A stretch of 64,000 bases of DNA. Origin: Paenibacillus woosongensis (GTDB lineage: Bacteria > Bacillota > Bacilli > Paenibacillales > Paenibacillaceae). The number at the start of each line of letters is the position of its first letter. Position 1 is the first letter of the stretch. Under the pieces are notes generated by a model. It had not been told where the DNA came from. It ran no database searches and saw nothing but the letters and a program-made list of their open reading frames with translations. This document shows positions 26,640 through 33,989 of this stretch, in pieces. The DNA is taken from NCBI RefSeq assembly GCF_009725165.1, contig NZ_WNZW01000017.1, positions 1 through 64,000 on the forward strand, in the 5' to 3' direction. The translations under genes and the position numbers were made by a program.

Positions 26640-27471
26640 ACGATTGGGGAAAGGTTTGGATGCGCTGATACCATCGCTCTCCATTCAAGAGGATGATAAG
26701 GTGGTAGATATTCCACTGAATCAGCTCCGTGCCAACCCGTATCAACCACGCAAAACGTTTGACGAGGATGCAATTCGTGAGTTGGCGGAATCGATTCGCC
26801 AGCATGGTGTAATTCAGCCAATCATCGTTCGCAGTGTGTTAAAGGGATATGAAATTATTGCCGGTGAGCGGAGATTTCGGGCTTCTCAATATTGCGGCAA
26901 TGAAACGATTCCGGCTGTTGTAAGATCTTTTTCCGATCAACAGGTTATGGAGATTGCTTTAATAGAGAACTTGCAACGCGAGAACTTGAACGCCATGGAA
27001 ATAGCGGTGGCTTACCAAGGGTTAATGGATCAGTTCCAGCTTACCCAAGAAGAACTGTCGATGAAGGTTGGCAAATCCCGTTCTCACATTGCAAACTTCC
27101 TAAGGTTGTTGTCTTTGCCGGAGGAAGTGAAGGAATATGTTTCACGTGGAACATTATCTATGGGACATGCCCGGGCTTTGGTTGGATTGAAGGATTCGGC
27201 AATGATTAAGGACCTTGCCAAGCAATGTATCGATCATGAGTGGAGCGTAAGAGAGCTGGAGGATGCTGTCCAACAGCTGGATCGTAAGAAAAAGGACAAA
27301 CAGAAGCCGGCAACGCAAAAACGTGATCCTTACATTGAAGAGGTTGAAGGAAGCTTAAGAGAAAAGTTCAAGACAACAGTAAAAATCAAAGCGAGTAAAG
27401 AAAAAGGTAAAATAGAAATCAACTATTATAGTCAACAGGATCTGCAAAGATTACTTGATTTACTCTCTTAA
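26632..27471 (+). CDS. spo0J: Chromosome partitioning protein Spo0J (ParB)
   Basis: 279 aa CTP-dependent clamp that loads at parS and recruits SMC. It starts MSKRLGKGLDALIP, with ParB boxes NPYQPRKTF, GERRFRASQ and ENLQRENLNAMEIAVAY, a helix-turn-helix (LSMKVGKSRSHIANFLRLL), a Lys-rich linker and a C-terminal dimer domain. The coding sequence contains its own parS site, as in B. subtilis. Start ATG 26632 within the end of soj. Confidence 0.98.
   Translation: MSKRLGKGLDALIPSLSIQEDDKVVDIPLNQLRANPYQPRKTFDEDAIRELAESIRQHGVIQPIIVRSVLKGYEIIAGERRFRASQYCGNETIPAVVRSFSDQQVMEIALIENLQRENLNAMEIAVAYQGLMDQFQLTQEELSMKVGKSRSHIANFLRLLSLPEEVKEYVSRGTLSMGHARALVGLKDSAMIKDLAKQCIDHEWSVRELEDAVQQLDRKKKDKQKPATQKRDPYIEEVEGSLREKFKTTVKIKASKEKGKIEINYYSQQDLQRLLDLLS
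27138..27153. other. parS: parS centromere site inside spo0J
   Basis: TGTTTCACGTGGAACA is the exact reverse complement of the site at 24279-24294, and lies within the spo0J reading frame. Confidence 0.95.
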
Positions 27472-27487
27472 TTCAGGGTTCATTGCG

Positions 27488-27551
27488 AATGACATATTCG
27501 TCTTGCCTGAGGGATGATTAATCTCTGCAGCAGAGGGATATGTCATTTTTT
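27488..27551 (+). terminator. soj-spo0J terminator
   Basis: Arms AATGACATATTC (27488-27499) and GGATATGTCATT (27536-27547) followed by T residues, shortly after the spo0J stop; the loop is long. Confidence 0.65.
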
Positions 27552-27618
27552 GATCTATAGGAAAATATTAATTAGATGGTGAATGAACATATACAGCTTG
27601 ATTTAGGAGGGGAGTTCA

Positions 27619-28776
27619 CTGAAAAAGCAAACCGTCATATATTTGGATCATGCGGCAACGTCGTGGCCTAAGCCGCCAGCCGTAGGGGAGGCCATGATGT
27701 CGATTCTAAATGGCCAGGCCGCCAGTGCCGGGCGAGGAAATCATAATATGGCGCTTCAAGCAGGGCGGATTATGTTTAATGCTAGGCAAGCACTGGCGAC
27801 GTTGTTTCATGTTTCTAATCCAAACGATATCGTATTCACCTCCAATACGACATCCGCTTTGAATTTGGCCATCAAAGGATGGCTGAAACCCGGAGATCAT
27901 GTAATTGCAACAATGGTGGAGCACAATTCGGTTAGAAGGCCGTTGGAGTTTTTGAAAAGAACCATCGGGATTCAAGTGGATTATATAACAATAAATGAAT
28001 GGGGACAGCTTGATTTGAACGAGGTAAGGAATTCGTTCCGCCCGGAGACGACGCTGGTTGTTTGTTCACATGGATCAAACTTGCTGGGCAGCATCTTGCC
28101 GCTGCAGGAGCTTGGGCATCTTGCTCACGAGCATGAGGCGATTTTTCTAGTTGATGCAGCTCAATCTGCAGGGACGTATCCGATTGATATATCCGAGATG
28201 GGAATTGATTTGCTGGCTTTTCCTGGACATAAAGGTTTGCTCGGTCCACAAGGCACAGGAGGGTTATACATCTCTCCCCAGGTAGAATTGGAGCCTTTGC
28301 TGCATGGAGGGACAGGAAGCCAATCCGAGGAGCTTGAACAACCTGCTGTGCGTCCTGATCGCTTTGAAGCCGGGACGGCAAATACGGTCGGCATAGCGGG
28401 GTTAGCTGCAGGTGTACATGCTGTGCTTGAATATGGGGTAAAACAAATTTATGAACGGCAATGGATGCTTATCCAGACGATGATGAAGGGATTAGCAGAA
28501 TTGCCAGGTATGTCCTTGATTGGGCCAAAGCTTGGAGAGCCGCGAATGGGGCTTGTGTCCTTTAATTTGGAAGGCCGGGATGCTGCGGAGATTGCTTTTT
28601 TATTGGATAGAGAATATGGAATAGCTGTGCGCGCCGGTTATCATTGTACGCCCTTAGGACATATGACAGCGGGGACATCGGCCGGCGGGGCGGTTAGAGC
28701 CAGCGTAGGGTTTGATACGACGGAGGAAGAGGTTGAGTCATTCGTACTAGCCATGCGGCAAATTTCGGCTCAATGA
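27619..28776 (+). CDS. Class V aminotransferase, cysteine desulfurase family
   Basis: About 385 aa PLP enzyme. YLDHAATSWPKPP at the N-terminus, the PLP lysine in FPGHKGLLGPQG, TGSQSEE and the catalytic-loop cysteine in RAGYHCTPLGH place it with the NifS/SufS-like cysteine desulfurases, which release sulfur from cysteine. The acceptor is not known; no isc/suf genes are nearby. A strong GGAGGGG (27606-27612) is spaced for a CTG start at 27619; the first conventional codon, TTG 27643, has no ribosome binding site and would cut into YLDHAAT. The CTG start is therefore preferred, but with caution. Confidence 0.85.
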   Translation: MKKQTVIYLDHAATSWPKPPAVGEAMMSILNGQAASAGRGNHNMALQAGRIMFNARQALATLFHVSNPNDIVFTSNTTSALNLAIKGWLKPGDHVIATMVEHNSVRRPLEFLKRTIGIQVDYITINEWGQLDLNEVRNSFRPETTLVVCSHGSNLLGSILPLQELGHLAHEHEAIFLVDAAQSAGTYPIDISEMGIDLLAFPGHKGLLGPQGTGGLYISPQVELEPLLHGGTGSQSEELEQPAVRPDRFEAGTANTVGIAGLAAGVHAVLEYGVKQIYERQWMLIQTMMKGLAELPGMSLIGPKLGEPRMGLVSFNLEGRDAAEIAFLLDREYGIAVRAGYHCTPLGHMTAGTSAGGAVRASVGFDTTEEEVESFVLAMRQISAQ

Positions 28777-28799
28777 TTTGAACATAGGGGAGAGGAAGC

Positions 28800-29300
28800 A
28801 TGCAGGAATGGAATGAGCTCATTCTGGAGCAGTTGGTTTGGGTTGTAATCGGGTTAGTTATCGTCGTGGTTTGGCTGCTCATATGGAATTTGCTTCAAGG
28901 CAGCAAGCTCCGGAAGATCCGTCGGAAATATGAATTAATGATGCAGGGAACAGGTGTTGAGGATTTAGAGGGCTTGCTCATCGATTTGAAGCTGCAGCAG
29001 GGCAAGCTGGAGGATGCACAGGAACAGCAACAACAGATACTCAAAAAGCTTCAAAGTCTGGTGCCAAAACAAAAGGCAAAAATCGGCATAAAGCGTTACA
29101 ATGCTTTTGCCGAGCGTGGAAATGACCTGAGCTTCTCCATCGCATTTATCAATGATGAGAAGGACGGGGTGGTCCTTACTGGTATTTATAATCGGGAAGG
29201 CTCTTATGTATATGCCAAACCGCTGACCAAAGGGGAATCTCCGCATGCTCTCTCAACGGAAGAGCTCGAGGTTATTGCTCTTGCCGCGCAAGGGGAATAA
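28800..29300 (+). CDS. DUF4446 family membrane-anchored protein
   Basis: 166 aa. An N-terminal transmembrane helix (QLVWVVIGLVIVVVWLLIW) is followed by a coiled coil rich in Gln/Leu/Lys (about residues 60-90) and the C-terminal DUF4446 core (GIKRYNAFAERGNDLSFSIA and GIYNREGSYVYAKPL). Function is unknown; the family is conserved near spo0J in spore-forming Bacillota. ATG 28800 follows AGGGGAGAGGAAG. Its 3' end overlaps the convergent yyaC by 29 bp. Confidence 0.85.
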   Translation: MQEWNELILEQLVWVVIGLVIVVVWLLIWNLLQGSKLRKIRRKYELMMQGTGVEDLEGLLIDLKLQQGKLEDAQEQQQQILKKLQSLVPKQKAKIGIKRYNAFAERGNDLSFSIAFINDEKDGVVLTGIYNREGSYVYAKPLTKGESPHALSTEELEVIALAAQGE

Positions 29301-29880
29301 ACCCTTTGTTCCACTCTTTAATAGCGGAATAGAGGCTGCTGGCAATGATCTCAGATAAACGCATGACCAGGCTGAGCCTTGTATTCTGTAATACAAAATA
29401 TTCCATGAAACCGCCGACGTTAACGATGCCTGTCAGATGGATATCGCCAACCGGCGGTAATTCTTTATTTACGCCCGCACCAGGGCGAAGCGGCCCTTGA
29501 ACGACTTGAATGGACCCTACGCTGGTCGTCTGGCCAAGGCAAGCGTCAATGCCAATGATATAAGGGTCTATAAATGTGGTATTAATTTGGTGGAGGGTAT
29601 CCTTCAAATTCATGGCATGGACCGGATCTTCCAATGTACCATACAAGTGAAAGTATGGGCATTTGTATTTAGCTAAGGCAGTTCCTACAAGAGGACCAAG
29701 GCAATCGCCGGTTGACCGGTCGGTGCCAATACAAACGACAACGATTTCTTGACCAGGCTCGACCTGGGCTAGATGAAGCAGCAGTCGATGAATAATGGCG
29801 GAATGTATGCCCGGTTCGGTATGGGGTATTTTTAAATAGGGAATTTCTTGTCCTGAGAAAGAAGGGTTTAGCTGAGACAT
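29272..29880 (-). CDS. yyaC: Spore protease YyaC (DUF1256)
   Basis: 202 aa. The family is related to the germination protease GPR; typical motifs are VVVCIGTDRSTGDCLGPLVG, GTLEDPVHAMNL, IIGIDACLGQ and VGDIHLTGIVNVGGFMEYF. It is found only in spore formers and is expected to act in sporulation. ATG 29880 follows AAAGGAAG. It faces the other genes of this arm, as yyaC does in B. subtilis. Confidence 0.93.
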   Translation of the reverse strand: MSQLNPSFSGQEIPYLKIPHTEPGIHSAIIHRLLLHLAQVEPGQEIVVVCIGTDRSTGDCLGPLVGTALAKYKCPYFHLYGTLEDPVHAMNLKDTLHQINTTFIDPYIIGIDACLGQTTSVGSIQVVQGPLRPGAGVNKELPPVGDIHLTGIVNVGGFMEYFVLQNTRLSLVMRLSEIIASSLYSAIKEWNKGFIPLARQEQ

Positions 29881-30029
29881 AGAAATCTTCCTTTCCGCTT
29901 GAAATTATCGTTATAGCTGCCGGGTTCGGTATATCTGCTATAAGGAATAATAGATAGTATATGGAAAAAAGGGCATTTCTATACTCCGACTAAAGTATCG
30001 CTTATATATTAGGGGAGGGACTAAAAGCT

Positions 30030-30281
30030 GTGGACGCATGGTTAGTGATGGCATTTGATTCGACGCAGCAAGCATTGCGAGCTGAGATGCTGCTGGAGTA
30101 TGCAGACATAGAAATCGATTTGTTTCCAACGCCGAAGGAAATCACGGCAGGCTGCGCTCTATCGATTCGTTTTCCTGAGGAGTCCTTATCCGCCGTAAAG
30201 GGGATTGTGATTCAGGAGAACGTAGTCATTCGGGGGATCTACTCCCAATCGGAATCAGGTTATGATAACATCGAATTATAG
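30030..30281 (+). CDS. DUF3343 family protein
   Basis: 83 aa. The sequence WLVMAFDSTQQALRAEMLLE ... VDLFPTPKEI-type ... GCALSIRF fits the DUF3343 family (putative Se/S-carrier-like proteins). Function is unknown. GTG at 30030 is preceded by AGGGGAGGG. It ends just before the mscS ribosome binding site, so the two are probably co-transcribed. Confidence 0.8.
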   Translation: MDAWLVMAFDSTQQALRAEMLLEYADIEIDLFPTPKEITAGCALSIRFPEESLSAVKGIVIQENVVIRGIYSQSESGYDNIEL

Positions 30282-30291
30282 GAGGGAGCAG

Positions 30292-31191
30292 ATGACATTT
30301 CTAACTATGGAAACAGATAATGCTATTGATTCCCCCGAAGATGCAATTAAAGCCGCAATAACCTGGAAAGATAAGCTGTGGGCGTGGGTGACGAACATCG
30401 ATATGTGGGAAATGGTCATGTTCTCGGCCTTGCGGATCATTCTTATTTTCATCCTTACTCGAATATTTATAAAAGTCATATATCGGATTATCGACCGTTC
30501 TCTGGAGAAGAGGGAGAAAAGCCGCTTAAAGGTTAATCCTCGGAGGTTCATAACCGTAGGCGAGCTTCTGAAAAATGTTACCTGGATTACTAGCAACTTC
30601 ATTATGGTGATGCTCGTGCTAGGTGAAGTTGGCTTCCAGCTTGCGCCGCTGCTTGCTGGGGCCGGGGTGCTGGGGCTGGCTATCGGTTTTGGCGCTCAGA
30701 GCCTGGTGAAGGATGTGATAACAGGGTTCTTTATTATATTGGAGGATCAGTTTGCAGTAGGCGATGTTATTCAAACCGGCAGCCTCAAAGGCACGGTCGA
30801 GATGATCGGACTCCGTTCTACGCGGCTTGTCAGCTGGACAGGGGAGGTGCACATCATTCCAAATGGCATGATCACTAATGTGACGAACTATTCGTTGAAC
30901 AATGCGATGGTCGTTGTGGATTTTCCATTCAGCAATGCTAAGAAATTGGAAGAAAGTATTGGCTTGTTGAAAAGGGCGATGCTAAAAATGAAGGAGGATC
31001 ATCCCTATTATCCGGAAGTGCCGCATGTGCTTGGCATTCAATCGCTGTCAGCCAGCGAATTCGTCATCCGCATAGCGATGGAATGTCTGCCTGCGGCCAG
31101 GGAAGAAGTCGAGCGGCGAATACAAACTTATGTTAAGCAGGCACTGGAAGAAGCTGAAGCGGATAATCCGGCTTTGACTGAGGGCGAATAA
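30292..31191 (+). CDS. Small-conductance mechanosensitive channel, MscS family
   Basis: 299 aa. Transmembrane helices lie at about 35-60, 80-100 and 105-130; the pore-lining third helix is Gly/Ala-rich (LLAGAGVLGLAIGFGAQSLVKDVITGFF), followed by the beta domain (FAVGDVIQTGSLKGTVEMIGLRSTRL) and a C-terminal alpha/beta domain. It releases solutes on hypo-osmotic shock. The open frame starts at 30262, but AGGAGGG directly before ATG 30292 marks the true start. Overall like B. subtilis YkuT/YyaF-region MscS. Confidence 0.92.
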   Translation: MTFLTMETDNAIDSPEDAIKAAITWKDKLWAWVTNIDMWEMVMFSALRIILIFILTRIFIKVIYRIIDRSLEKREKSRLKVNPRRFITVGELLKNVTWITSNFIMVMLVLGEVGFQLAPLLAGAGVLGLAIGFGAQSLVKDVITGFFIILEDQFAVGDVIQTGSLKGTVEMIGLRSTRLVSWTGEVHIIPNGMITNVTNYSLNNAMVVVDFPFSNAKKLEESIGLLKRAMLKMKEDHPYYPEVPHVLGIQSLSASEFVIRIAMECLPAAREEVERRIQTYVKQALEEAEADNPALTEGE

Positions 31192-31291
31192 ATCACAGAG
31201 TTAAGCTGTTATGCAGCATGGGAACGATTTAGTCAATCCAAATTGACTGATGGGATAGAATAATTATGGAAGAAGTAGGAGAGGGATATAC

Positions 31292-31513
31292 ATGGAGCGT
31301 AAATCGTTTGGGCTGGGCGATATTGTATTGATGAAGAAAAATCATCCTTGCGGCAGCAATGAAATGGAAATCATCCGAATGGGTATGGATATCCGAATTA
31401 AATGCGTGGGCTGCAAGCATAGCGTACTCGTTCCAAGAGTAAAATTTGAGAAAAATATGCGAAAGGTGATTCACTCGGCAGCATCAGCCGGGGAAGAGGC
31501 CGCGGACACGTAG
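31292..31513 (+). CDS. DUF951 family protein
   Basis: 73 aa. FGLGDIVLMKKNHPCGSNEMEIIRMGMDIRIKC-type sequence with the conserved CVGCKHSVLVPR near the C-terminus; the cysteines could bind metal. Short conserved protein found near the origin in Bacillales (YyzM). AGGAGAGGG precedes ATG 31292. Function is unknown. Confidence 0.87.
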   Translation: MERKSFGLGDIVLMKKNHPCGSNEMEIIRMGMDIRIKCVGCKHSVLVPRVKFEKNMRKVIHSAASAGEEAADT

Positions 31514-31579
31514 AACCAGTCAAACCTGTGAAGTGACGGATAACTCGAATAGCTGACCATGTTGAGGCTCAGCATTATA

Positions 31580-31622
31580 CCGATCAAAGGAACGTAAGTT
31601 CCCTTGATCGGCGATGTGTTTT
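31580..31622 (+). terminator. Terminator after the DUF951 gene
   Basis: Arms of 14 nt (31580-31593 and 31598-31611, one mismatch, loop GTAA) followed by a T-rich stretch. The right arm contains the -35 box of the tRNA promoter. Confidence 0.7.
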
Positions 31623-31632
31623 ATGATATACT
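31604..31632 (+). promoter_or_regulatory. tRNA-Ser promoter
   Basis: -35 TTGATC (31604-31609), exact 17-bp spacer, -10 TATACT (31627-31632); the tRNA begins 12 nt downstream. Confidence 0.7.
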
Positions 31633-31644
31633 CAATTGTGCTGT

Positions 31645-31735
31645 GGAAAGGTACCCAAGAGGTCCAAGGGGGCTGACTCGAAATCAGCTAGGCGTGTCAA
31701 AGCGTGCGTGGGTTCGAATCCCACCCTTTCCGCCA
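31645..31735 (+). tRNA. tRNA-Ser (anticodon CGA)
   Basis: 91 nt with a long variable arm, as expected for serine. Acceptor arms GGAAAGG (31645-31651) and CCTTTCC (31725-31731), discriminator G, encoded CCA; anticodon loop CTCGAAA gives anticodon CGA for UCG codons; T-loop GGTTCGAATCC. Confidence 0.97.
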
Positions 31736-31743
31736 TCATAGTC
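31722..31743 (+). repeat. Direct repeat copy 1 (tRNA 3' end plus 8 bp)
   Basis: 22 bp beginning CACCCTTTCCGCCA, covering the last 14 nt of the tRNA gene and the next 8 bp. The same 22 bp recur at 31850-31871. Such duplications are typical of att sites. Confidence 0.75.
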
Positions 31744-31849
31744 CAATGACTATGATTAGCCGGGATGAGAACCCACGAGAGTGGGGGCGTCGGAGCCTAA
31801 GCTTCGATAGCATAATCATCGCAGTCCCGTAATGAAATGGAGGGTATCA
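31744..31849. other. Segment between tRNA 3'-end repeats
   Basis: 106 bp with hairpins (ATCATAGT-CCAATG-ACTATGAT beginning in repeat 1, 31735-31756; and ACCCAC-GAGA-GTGGG) and no open frame of note. It could be the scar of an excised element or an uncharacterised structured RNA. I cannot tell which. Confidence 0.35.
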
Positions 31850-31871
31850 CACCCTTTCCGCCATCATAGTC
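31850..31871 (+). repeat. Direct repeat copy 2 (tRNA 3' end plus 8 bp)
   Basis: Exact copy of 31722-31743. It is followed by a terminator (31900-31931). Confidence 0.75.
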
Positions 31872-31899
31872 ATCAATCGAAAACAAGAATAAATCCAAG

Positions 31900-31931
31900 A
31901 ATCCCCTGATATATGTAAGGGGATTTTTTTG
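31900..31931 (+). terminator. Terminator downstream of tRNA-Ser
   Basis: Stem AATCCCC / GGGGATT followed by seven T residues. A transcript from the tRNA promoter would include both 22-bp repeats before ending here. Confidence 0.8.
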
Positions 31932-31970
31932 ATGTTAAATTTAGGACTGTAGACCTGTCTTAACAACAAA

Positions 31971-31992
31971 GGAGAACCCATTCGGGTTCTCC
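31971..31992 (-). terminator. Hairpin, probable minus-strand terminator
   Basis: Perfect 9-bp stem GGAGAACCC / GGGTTCTCC with ATTC loop, followed on the minus strand by TTTGTTGTT. It could end transcripts from yjzC. The 290 bp between here and yjzC hold open frames on both strands but nothing that I recognise. Confidence 0.5.
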
Positions 31993-32278
31993 ATTTGCAG
32001 ACGGGATGCGGATTGGAATTCTTCTCTCACGACTAAGAAACATCTGATCTTCGCCTAGGCTTTAACGAAGTGATAAAGAGGGGTCTTTCTCAATTCGCGA
32101 TCGTTTGCTTCTAACGGGTAGTGAATAAGACTCCAGGCAGCTGTGTTGCTCGTGGATGATCCAACGGAACCACACCTCTCTTTGCATCGCCGTCTGAGTG
32201 TATTATGTGCAAAGACTTGTGTTTTATACACCGGATTTGTAATTAATATTTCCGTGACTAAGGGCTGGTACGATTGGA

Positions 32279-32476
32279 TTAGTGAACGCGGGCTTTTTCG
32301 GCTTTTTTCCACTTGCGGTTTTTGTTCGTCGTTTCGGGGAATGTGTCGCCGCGTTCCAATTTAACTCGCTTGGGATTGTTGATTTGCGTATGGAAGCTGC
32401 GCGCCTCGCCTACCTCCGTATAGATGCCGGGATTTGGCGCTTTGTCCCCAGGCTCGAATTCGGTTTGTTCACCCAT
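32279..32476 (-). CDS. yjzC: YjzC family protein
   Basis: 65 aa. FEPGDKAPNPGIYTEVGE, then NPKRVKLERGDTFPETTN and RKW are the hallmarks of the YjzC family, small Bacillales proteins of unknown function. ATG 32476 follows AAAGGAGG; the open frame to 32533 has no other start signal. It faces rpsF, with divergent promoters in the intervening 200 bp. Confidence 0.9.
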   Translation of the reverse strand: MGEQTEFEPGDKAPNPGIYTEVGEARSFHTQINNPKRVKLERGDTFPETTNKNRKWKKAEKARVH

Positions 32477-32566
32477 GGGTAAGGCCTCCTTTCGGTTTAA
32501 AATGGGGAAGCTGCGATAAAAGGCATGAAGCACGTTTATTGTATGGAGTTCCTTTAGGTTTCATAC

Positions 32567-32595
32567 TTGCAGGGAGTACGCGGATTTGATATAAT
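32567..32595 (+). promoter_or_regulatory. rpsF-ssb-rpsR promoter
   Basis: -35 TTGCAG (32567-32572), 17-bp spacer, -10 TATAAT (32590-32595). The leader of about 75 nt contains a GCGAG/CTCGC hairpin; leaders of this operon are autoregulated by S6:S18 in many bacteria, but I could not confirm the binding motif here. Confidence 0.75.
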
Positions 32596-32675
32596 ATTTT
32601 GGTGCGAGTTGAAGCTCGCTCCTTGCTCCCATGGGTAAGAAGGTGGGGGCCATAGTCCAAGAGGAGGTGACATAT

Positions 32676-32960
32676 ATGCGCAAATATGAAGTGATGTACA
32701 TCATTCGTCCTGAACTTGAACAAGAAGCTGTTCAAGCCGTAGTTGACAAATTCCAAGGCATCATCCAAAACGGCGGTGAAATTACAAAGCACGACCTAAT
32801 GGGCAAACGCCGGCTTGCGTATGAGATCAACAAAATCCGTGACGGTATCTACGTCCTGGTGAACTTCACAGCGACTCCTGACGTCGTTGCTGAGCTCGAG
32901 CGGATTCTGAAGATTTCCGACGAGGTTATCCGTTATCTCATTACGAAAGACGTAGCCTAA
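32676..32960 (+). CDS. rpsF: Ribosomal protein S6
   Basis: 94 aa, starting MRKYEVMYIIRPELEQE, with GGEITKHDLMGKRRLAYEINK, the standard S6 fold. S6 pairs with S18 in the 30S platform. GAGGAGGTGA before ATG 32676 decides the start over the longer open frame from 32631. First gene of rpsF-ssb-rpsR. Confidence 0.98.
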   Translation: MRKYEVMYIIRPELEQEAVQAVVDKFQGIIQNGGEITKHDLMGKRRLAYEINKIRDGIYVLVNFTATPDVVAELERILKISDEVIRYLITKDVA

Positions 32961-33041
32961 TTTTAGGGAGTTCAAGAGGTCTTTGGGACTTGTTAGAACT
33001 CTGAGTACTTTGTAAGCATTAGCCCGGAGGAGGGGATTGGA

Positions 33042-33524
33042 TTGTTGAACCGTGTCATTCTGATCGGACGTCTAACTAGAGATCCCGAGCTGCGTTACAC
33101 GCCGTCTGGCGTAGCGGTTACTCAGTTCACGATAGCCGTGGACAGACCGTTTACATCGCAGGGAGGAGAACGCGAAGCGGATTTTATTCCGGTCGTAACT
33201 TGGAGACAACTGGCTGAGACGTGCGCGAATTACTTGCGTAAGGGCCGCCTCACAGCTGTTGAAGGACGCATTCAGGTACGGAATTACGAGAATAACGAAG
33301 GCAAACGTGTATACGTAACCGAAGTCATTGCTGATAATGTCCGTTTCTTGGAGTCTAATCGTGAAGGTGGCAGTGGTGGCGGACAGCGCGAGGAGAATCC
33401 ATTCGGTGGAAGCAGCGCGGGCGGCAATAGCAACCGCAGCAACAGCAACTTCTCACGCAGCCAAGATCCATTCTCTGACGATGGGAAACCGATCGATATA
33501 TCGGATGACGATTTGCCATTTTAA
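33042..33524 (+). CDS. ssb: Single-stranded DNA-binding protein
   Basis: 160 aa. The OB fold is at the N-terminus (LNRVILIGRLTRDPELRYTP ... DFIPVVTWRQLAE ... LTAVEGRIQVRNY); a Gly/Ser/Asn-rich linker follows, and the tail ends DDDLPF, the docking tip for partner proteins. TTG 33042 follows GGAGGAGGGG. Between rpsF and rpsR. Confidence 0.98.
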   Translation: MLNRVILIGRLTRDPELRYTPSGVAVTQFTIAVDRPFTSQGGEREADFIPVVTWRQLAETCANYLRKGRLTAVEGRIQVRNYENNEGKRVYVTEVIADNVRFLESNREGGSGGGQREENPFGGSSAGGNSNRSNSNFSRSQDPFSDDGKPIDISDDDLPF

Positions 33525-33544
33525 TATAGGAAGGACTGAATAGC

Positions 33545-33814
33545 ATGAGCTTCAAGCAAAGAGAAGGCGGAGACGACAAAAGACCGGCACGCCGCGGCGG
33601 CCGCAACAAACGTCGTAAAGTATGTTTCTTCACTGTAAACAAAATTACTCACATTGACTATAAAGATACTGAACTGCTTAAGAAATTCATCAGCGAGCGG
33701 GGCAAAATTTTGCCACGTCGCGTGACAGGAACAAGCGCGAAGTATCAACGTCTCTTGACGATTGCGATCAAACGCTCCCGTCAAATCGCATTGCTTCCGT
33801 ACACTACGGAGTAA
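33545..33814 (+). CDS. rpsR: Ribosomal protein S18
   Basis: 89 aa, basic, with KVCFFTVNKITHIDYKDTE, a central ISERGKILPRRVTGTS and ending RQIALLPYTTE, typical of S18. Start ATG 33545 after AGGAAGG. Last gene of the operon. Confidence 0.98.
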   Translation: MSFKQREGGDDKRPARRGGRNKRRKVCFFTVNKITHIDYKDTELLKKFISERGKILPRRVTGTSAKYQRLLTIAIKRSRQIALLPYTTE

Positions 33815-33829
33815 TCGCCAATCATTAAT

Positions 33830-33868
33830 AAAGCCAGTTACCGAAATTTGTCGGTGACTGGCTTTTTT
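33830..33868 (+). terminator. rpsF-ssb-rpsR terminator
   Basis: Stem AAAGCCAGTTACCGA / TCGGTGACTGGCTTT with an AATTTG loop and T-run. It separates the ribosomal operon from the bacteriocin operon. Confidence 0.88.
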
Positions 33869-33884
33869 GTTATGAAATGAAGCA

Positions 33885-33906
33885 AATTGTCCCTTTGGGG
33901 ACAATT
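33885..33906. promoter_or_regulatory. Operator candidate of the bacteriocin operon
   Basis: Perfect inverted repeat AATTGTCCC / GGGACAATT with a 4-bp centre. The right arm runs into the -35 box TTGACT, so a bound protein would block polymerase. The cognate regulator is not identified and no regulator gene lies in the operon. Confidence 0.55.
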
Positions 33907-33933
33907 GACTTGATAGAGTACCTATGATAAATT
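33905..33933 (+). promoter_or_regulatory. Bacteriocin operon promoter (candidate)
   Basis: -35 TTGACT (33905-33910), 17-bp spacer, -10-like TAAATT (33928-33933). About 55 nt upstream of the precursor start. Confidence 0.5.
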
Positions 33934-33989
33934 TTGAAACGAGAGATATATGCATATATTTCCATATAAACCAATAAGGAGGTGTTTTT

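Noticed and set aside
32055..32312. 85-aa minus-strand frame downstream of yjzC
   Set aside because: It overlaps the yjzC 3' end in another frame, lacks a ribosome binding site at its start and shows no family. A decayed gene is possible but not supportable.
32596..32675. S6:S18-binding leader motif before rpsF
   Set aside because: The leader can fold, but I could not see the conserved CCG-box arrangement clearly enough to call it.
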